A DNA stretch of 64,000 nucleotides from Cubamyces lactineus (lineage: Eukaryota > Basidiomycota > Agaricomycetes > Polyporales > Polyporaceae), in the NCBI GenBank assembly GCA_022376465.1, contig JACDTU010000007.1, positions 1,116,001 to 1,180,000 of the forward strand. Reading direction: 5' to 3'. Numbering within the stretch: the first letter of the stretch is position 1; each line of letters begins with the position of its first letter. The notes under the pieces were generated by a model. It worked only from the letters and a program-made list of their open reading frames with translations. It searched no databases and was not told the DNA's origin. The translations under genes and the position numbers were made by a program. Below are positions 59,587 to 64,000 of this stretch, piece by piece.

Positions 59587-61947
59587 ATGCGCGCCTTGCT
59601 GACGACCACGCTCGTTGGCCTCGGCGTCGCTGCGTATGCTGCTTCGGTGGGCGTCGATATCCAGACTCAACCTGTTGGACTCCAGTGGGGGCCTTGCCCG
59701 GAGTACCAGGACGCAGGCCTGTCTTGCGCCTACTTTGACATTCCTTTGTACTATCACAATGCCTCTGCTGGGAACGGTCGCCTACTTGTCGTCAAGGCCA
59801 ATGCCACCGTAGGCGAATCAAAGGGCACCATCTTCATGAATCCGGGTGAGGACCCGCTCATTATCTCGTGCACATGTACACGTCGCTGACTATTGCGACT
59901 GCGTAGGTGGACCAGGTGTTTCCGGATTAGAGTCCCTTGCGACCGACGGGCCGGCCATGCTGAACCACTCTGGAGGTGTCTACGACATCGTCAGCTGGGA
60001 CGCGCGCGGCGTTGGCCCGTACACCTAGTGCGTGATCCCGCCCCATCCAAATGTTCCCAAGGCTGGCTAATGAATCGCATGTTACAGCCCAGGAGACGTC
60101 TTTTGTTTGTCCGACGAAGAGTACAATTCCTTCTGGAACGGCTCCATCGAAGTCACCGGAACTAGATGGCTCGGCAACTTCACCAACCAGACTGACATCG
60201 ACAATTTCTACGCTCAAGCGCCAATCATCGATGCCCAGTATCGTGCTTTCAGCGAACGCTGCTTGCAGGGCCCTAACGGCACTACCTTGCAGTACATCGG
60301 GACAGCGGCGACGGTGCGCGACATGGTCGCTCTCGCGGACGCGCTGCAGGGCCCGGGCACTCCTATTTACTACTGGGGTTTTTCATACGGTACTATTGTC
60401 GGCACGTATTTCGCAGAAAGTGAGTCCGATTCCTTGGTGACCAGAAGCACCACTAACCAAACTCTCCTCATTCGGGTCCTCAGTGTTTCCTGATGTAAGC
60501 ACGAGTTCGCGCATCAAGTGGGGTGTCATCCGCTAATTGTTGTCCAGCGTGTTGGCCGTGTTATACTCGACGGAGTCCTCGATGCTACGGCTGTTGCTAC
60601 AAAGCAGTCGTATCTAGTGAGTGAGGTTGCCGTATGCAGGCGAACAACTTACTTACATTCTCATCAGCTGTGGCGCACCCAGGTCAGCTCTGCTGAGGAT
60701 TCCTATAACGGTTTCGCGAACGCATGCGCTCTCGCAGGGCCAGATGAATGTGCCGTGGCGCCATTCCAGGGCGCGACTGGAGCAGACGTGGTCGATCACA
60801 TCTCAAAGGCCATCGAAGTCGGTAACACAATAGACGCGGCCTTTAAATGTGAATTAACTGGCACGATATCATGCAGACTCTTCACGACCACCCATCTGCT
60901 AGCAACGTGTCCATGATGCTCCTGCGAGGTACGCTGACCGTCGTGCCTGGCCGGAAGGCTGTTATCAGTTAGTACTGAATGGCTATGCAGGAAATATCTA
61001 CGGCGGGTTGTACAAGCCTGGCCAGTGGTATGTCCTTGCGAACGAAACCCTCCCCGGCCTCCTCGACTCTATCTTCGGCTCTGGCAATGGCACCCAGGAC
61101 CAGCGGTACGTGTTGCACTTACAGCTCTTTATACCCCGAGCATATCGCTCACGAGCGTATAGCCGAGCTCTATCCAAGCGTACCTTCTCCGCCCAGAATA
61201 GCTATACGGAACCTGCAGTAGTATGCGCCGACAGCGTCGATGCCGACCCGGGCCTGACCATCAACGATATCTTCGACGAGATCGTCAACGTCACTCGCAC
61301 GGTGTCGCCTTCTTGTACGCCCCAAGTTCGAAATCTTTGGCGCATATATGGATAACTCACTCGCAACGCTCTGTCAGTCGGTGCTTTCTGGCCCATTCCG
61401 TGGCACCGCTGCTCTTACTGGCCCGTTCGTGCGGTGGAGCGATACCAGGGTCCGTTCAACAAAACGTTCGCAAATCGCGTCCTCGTAATCGGGAACTCTG
61501 TGCTTCCTTCAATTTGTGTAGATATTTCTTGCCAGGTTGTCTGACCTTCGAATGTCTTAACAGTGGGACAACGCGACGCCCTTCTTCGAGTCTCAGCACA
61601 TCGCCGACGTCTTGGGTGACCAGGCAGCACTCGTGAGGCAGAACGGCTTCGGGGTAAGAGAAACCTTCAGGCACTTCTGTGTTCACACGGAGCTCAAAGT
61701 TGCATTATCAGCATACATCCATTTACGAGGATTCAACCTGCACCAAGAACATCATCCAAGCCTACCTCGCAGACGGAACAGTACGTCCTTCTGCCGCTTA
61801 CCTGTTCTCATTTCGCCTATGCTCAACCACTTGTCTCAGCTGCCTGCGGACAAGCTCACAGTCTGTGAGATCGACGATTCCTTCGAGATATACCCAGGTG
61901 TGAAGGGAGCATCGGTAACACCTGTCAATACTGGGAAGAAGGTTTAG
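59587..61947 (+). CDS. secreted S33 alpha/beta-hydrolase peptidase (tripeptidyl aminopeptidase-like)
   Basis: Secreted serine aminopeptidase family with a C-terminal TAP-like domain. Start at 59587 with signal peptide MRALLTTTLVGLGVAAYAAS. Then LQWGPCPEYQDAGLSCAYFD, GTIFMNPG joined to GPGVSGLESL (the GGPG oxyanion turn forms after splicing), YDIVSWDARGVGPYTYPGD, YNSFWNGSI, DMVALADALQGPGTPIYYWG, nucleophile elbow GFSYGT (about 60375), then an 11-nt exon (60484-60494) giving MFPD, RVGRVILDGVLDATAV, EDSYNGFANACALAGPDECA, NIYGGLYKPGQWYVLANETL, ATPFFESQHIADVLGDQAAL, and HTSIYEDSTC with the likely catalytic His. It ends YPGVKGASVTPVNTGKKV. Several N-glycosylation sites. The frame stays open through every exon junction I checked. 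Confidence 0.88.
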
Positions 61948-62108
61948 CACGTCTCAGCCAGTGGAGCAGGAGCAGCATAGTTGACTTTGATTCGCGAATT
62001 TGAACGCTGCCCGCGAGGCCAATACGTGATACAACTCGTCTTTGCTTATATCCTACGTTCGTCAATCGCGTGAAGGCACGGAACGCATTGACACGAGAGA
62101 ACCCCTCT

Positions 62109-63713
62109 TCATCCCCGTTGCACGATCTCAAATCCATGATACGTCCTCCACAGCACATCCGCCACGAACGCACTGAAAGTACTGAACTCAGTCCCAACGA
62201 ACTGCCATGCCTGCCCAACGACCATCGCATCCAAAAACGGCATTAGGAACGGCCCAAGCGGCACGCCATCCACAGGGCTCTTGAGTTCGCCAAGAGAGGA
62301 GACCAAGTCGGGAAAATCTTCCAGGAAGAACGTACACGGGAAGCTGCGAGTGAAACGAGAGAGCAGAGGGTTCGTTGCGGGCGATCCCGCATCTGTTGCG
62401 ATGAAGACCGGGGCGTTGAGACGCACGAGCAGCGGTGAGGTATGCAAAGCTGTGCGGCATGAAATTCGAGAGGCAGGAGTTGCGTCCACAGGGAAAGGTG
62501 GAAGCGGCGGGTGTGGGGTGCGCAGGGCCGGGGCATCGGCCTGTATGGTAGGTGGCCCAAGCTCCGAGTCCTCAGGGAAAAGCTGGTGCTCAAGCGCGAG
62601 TATCTCTCCATCAGAAAAGCCAAGGACAAGATGAAGGAGCTTCCACCAGGTCAAGCGCACATTCGTGGGAGCACTCCGTTCGAAGAACCCATCTCCGACC
62701 CGAAGATGAACGCCAAGGTAGGAGCCTCCGAGAGCTTCACGTATAGCCCCTGCCGCGTAAACTATTTGCGGGTTCGTGAACGCCATGCGCTCACGAATGT
62801 GTTTGCGCAGGTCGTAATTTGCCTGAGAACGAAAGTGCAATCGACTCGAGCCAAAGAGCGTCCCCAGCTGGACCAAACGCTCTGGACGCCTGGCCAGCGC
62901 GCCAATATTGACAGACTGAGAGAACTTCCGAGCAGGTGGGTCTAATGAGTAGAAGTCCTGGAACGAGAATTCGTTGCGGGCAGTATCCTTCAGGTAGAAG
63001 ATGTCGTCGGCAGTGATTCCCAAGTTATCCTCGAGCCAAGCGTCAGTGAAGTTCCAGCCTTCTAGTAAGTGTTGCTCCAATCTGATGTCCGTCAGGTTGA
63101 TGAGCCATCCCCAAGAAATATGCGTGTAGTTGGAGTAGCCTTCGCACTCCGAGGGCAAGTCCGGGTTGTATACCGTCGGGTCTTGGCAGTACAGCAGTGT
63201 GGTTTTGGACGCGTTCGCGGACATAGTATAGAGAGTGTCGAAGGATGCGTACTTCAGAGGGGTCCCCAAGCGTATTGGCGGTAGGAGTAAAGTGCGGCCC
63301 AGAATGCGAGCCAGTACAAGCGCGTTCTCGAGCGCGATCCGTTGGTTGTGAAACCCGCTGTGAGGAAGATAGGCCAGAAAGTTCTCCGAAGCTGATAGCA
63401 AAGGCCGTTCCAAGTAACTTGCGGGGTCCCTGTGTTCTGCGTGAAAAGCACCAGCGGCGTCAGAAAGGGATGCACCATTGGGTGATATGACTCTAGTAGA
63501 CCAGCTGAAAGCAGTCACATAGAAGTAGTAGGCAGCAGCAAGAGACCCTAGTCCAGCCGTGATGAGCACAACAACTAGCACTGTAATTTGCTTGTCGTAT
63601 GCCCTCTGGAGTGGATGCTTGCGACGAGACTTTGAACGAGATCGAGTACGCGAATGCGAATCTTGTTCAACTTGGTCTAATATTAGGTAGTTAGGGCTTC
63701 GCACAATCATCAT
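62109..63713 (-). CDS. type II membrane protein, O-fucosyltransferase-like
   Basis: Single open frame of 534 residues, unusual here for having no intron. Short cytoplasmic N-terminus rich in Arg/Ser (RSRSKSRRKHP), one transmembrane anchor (ITVLVVVLITAGLGSLAAAY) at about residues 43-66, then a luminal domain. Motifs match the GDP-fucose O-fucosyltransferase superfamily: GFHNQRIALENALVLARILG and RTLLLPPIRLG near the start (nucleotide-sugar fold), GGSYLGVHLRVGD in the middle, and AMVVGQAWQFVGTEFSTFSA near the end. Also several N-glycosylation sites (for example NASK, NYTH, NLTD). Acceptor unknown. The start at 63713 is the first of two adjacent Mets. Convergent with the peptidase gene. Confidence 0.78.
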   Translation of the reverse strand: MMIVRSPNYLILDQVEQDSHSRTRSRSKSRRKHPLQRAYDKQITVLVVVLITAGLGSLAAAYYFYVTAFSWSTRVISPNGASLSDAAGAFHAEHRDPASYLERPLLSASENFLAYLPHSGFHNQRIALENALVLARILGRTLLLPPIRLGTPLKYASFDTLYTMSANASKTTLLYCQDPTVYNPDLPSECEGYSNYTHISWGWLINLTDIRLEQHLLEGWNFTDAWLEDNLGITADDIFYLKDTARNEFSFQDFYSLDPPARKFSQSVNIGALARRPERLVQLGTLFGSSRLHFRSQANYDLRKHIRERMAFTNPQIVYAAGAIREALGGSYLGVHLRVGDGFFERSAPTNVRLTWWKLLHLVLGFSDGEILALEHQLFPEDSELGPPTIQADAPALRTPHPPLPPFPVDATPASRISCRTALHTSPLLVRLNAPVFIATDAGSPATNPLLSRFTRSFPCTFFLEDFPDLVSSLGELKSPVDGVPLGPFLMPFLDAMVVGQAWQFVGTEFSTFSAFVADVLWRTYHGFEIVQRG

Positions 63714-63915
63714 CGATGTTGCGTTGTCCAGAGCTGCCCGTACACGTCAGCATTTCAAACGGACGGTAGGATTGTACATACATCTTCAGCGGGCCTTCGT
63801 ACACACAAGATGATGGTGGTAAGTGAACAAGAGAGTTCTGCCGGCGCCCAACCTTGCCCGGGTTCGAGTCGACAGTCGAGATGGTCAACCGAGAACAGGC
63901 AAAAAGCAACCTGTA

Positions 63916-63996
63916 GCCCACCGCGAGGGTCGAACTCGCAGCCTTCAGATCACCCGCATAAGAGTCTGACGCTCTATCCGATTGAGCTAGGCGGGC
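63916..63996 (-). tRNA. tRNA-Lys (CUU) with an 8-nt intron
   Basis: Complete cloverleaf of 81 bases including an intron. Acceptor stem GCCCGCC / GGTGGGC (one G-U pair), D stem GCTC/GAGC, anticodon stem TCAGA/TCTGA, T stem GCGAG/CTCGC with loop TTCGACC. The anticodon loop reads CTCTTA, then an 8-base insert TGCGGGTG after position 37, then A. Removing it gives a 7-base loop with anticodon CTT (Lys). CCA is not encoded. Confidence 0.93.
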
Positions 63997-64000
63997 GATA

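Overview
This window reads as a stretch of nuclear chromosome from a basidiomycete fungus, most likely a wood- or litter-decay Agaricomycete. The reasons are the dense packing of intron-rich genes on both strands, very short introns (mostly 50-90 nt) with GTRNGT donors and CTNAC-type branch points, the protein families present (Rds1-type ferritin-like protein, GH55 beta-1,3-glucanase, DUF7727-type membrane protein, Ser-rich single-pass membrane proteins), and a nuclear tRNA with a tiny intron. I could not assign a genus.

Layout. 0-9 kb: the 3' part of a REC114-like meiotic gene (+), a secreted type-B carboxylesterase (-), and an MGA2/SPT23-type ER-anchored transcription factor (-). 9-18 kb: a NUP50/Nup2-like FG nucleoporin (+), a Gyp1-type Rab GAP (-), and a large nuclear-looking protein ending in a HicA-like fold (-). 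18-25.5 kb: a single-pass membrane protein (+), a four-helix membrane protein (+), an Ap4A phosphorylase (+) and an Rds1-like ferritin-fold secreted protein (-). 25.5-32 kb: an Old Yellow Enzyme (+) lying between two gene-poor gaps of about 2 and 2.6 kb. 32-41 kb: a GH55 exo-beta-1,3-glucanase (+), a basidiomycete hypothetical gene (+), a MITE-like inverted repeat, and ribosomal protein uL5/RPL11 (+). 41-50.4 kb: an ataxin-3-type deubiquitinase (-), ATG27 (+), a protein with an RNase H1/viroplasmin-type N-terminal domain (+), and an AIM24 protein (-). 51-64 kb: a small membrane protein (+), dihydroxy-acid dehydratase ILV3 (-), the PTS1 receptor PEX5 (-), an S33 peptidase (+), an O-fucosyltransferase-like type II membrane protein (-), and tRNA-Lys(CUU) (-).

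The genes are mostly unrelated housekeeping genes (protein traffic, ubiquitin, ribosome, nuclear pore, branched-chain amino acid synthesis, peroxisome import) mixed with secreted hydrolases; I see no secondary-metabolite or mating cluster. The most striking property is gene structure. Joining exons by eye, guided by conserved protein motifs, shows several micro-exons: 9, 13 and 25 nt in ILV3, 11 nt in the peptidase, 17 nt and apparently 2 nt in the GH55 gene, 26 nt in MGA2 and 30 nt in PEX5. Other points worth checking are the HicA-fold chimera lacking the usual catalytic histidine, a foldback element at 39.35-39.53 kb, and a duplicated 3'-flank segment at 52.5-52.8 kb whose copies differ almost only by transitions. 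Exon boundaries given here were read by eye and have not been tested against transcripts.
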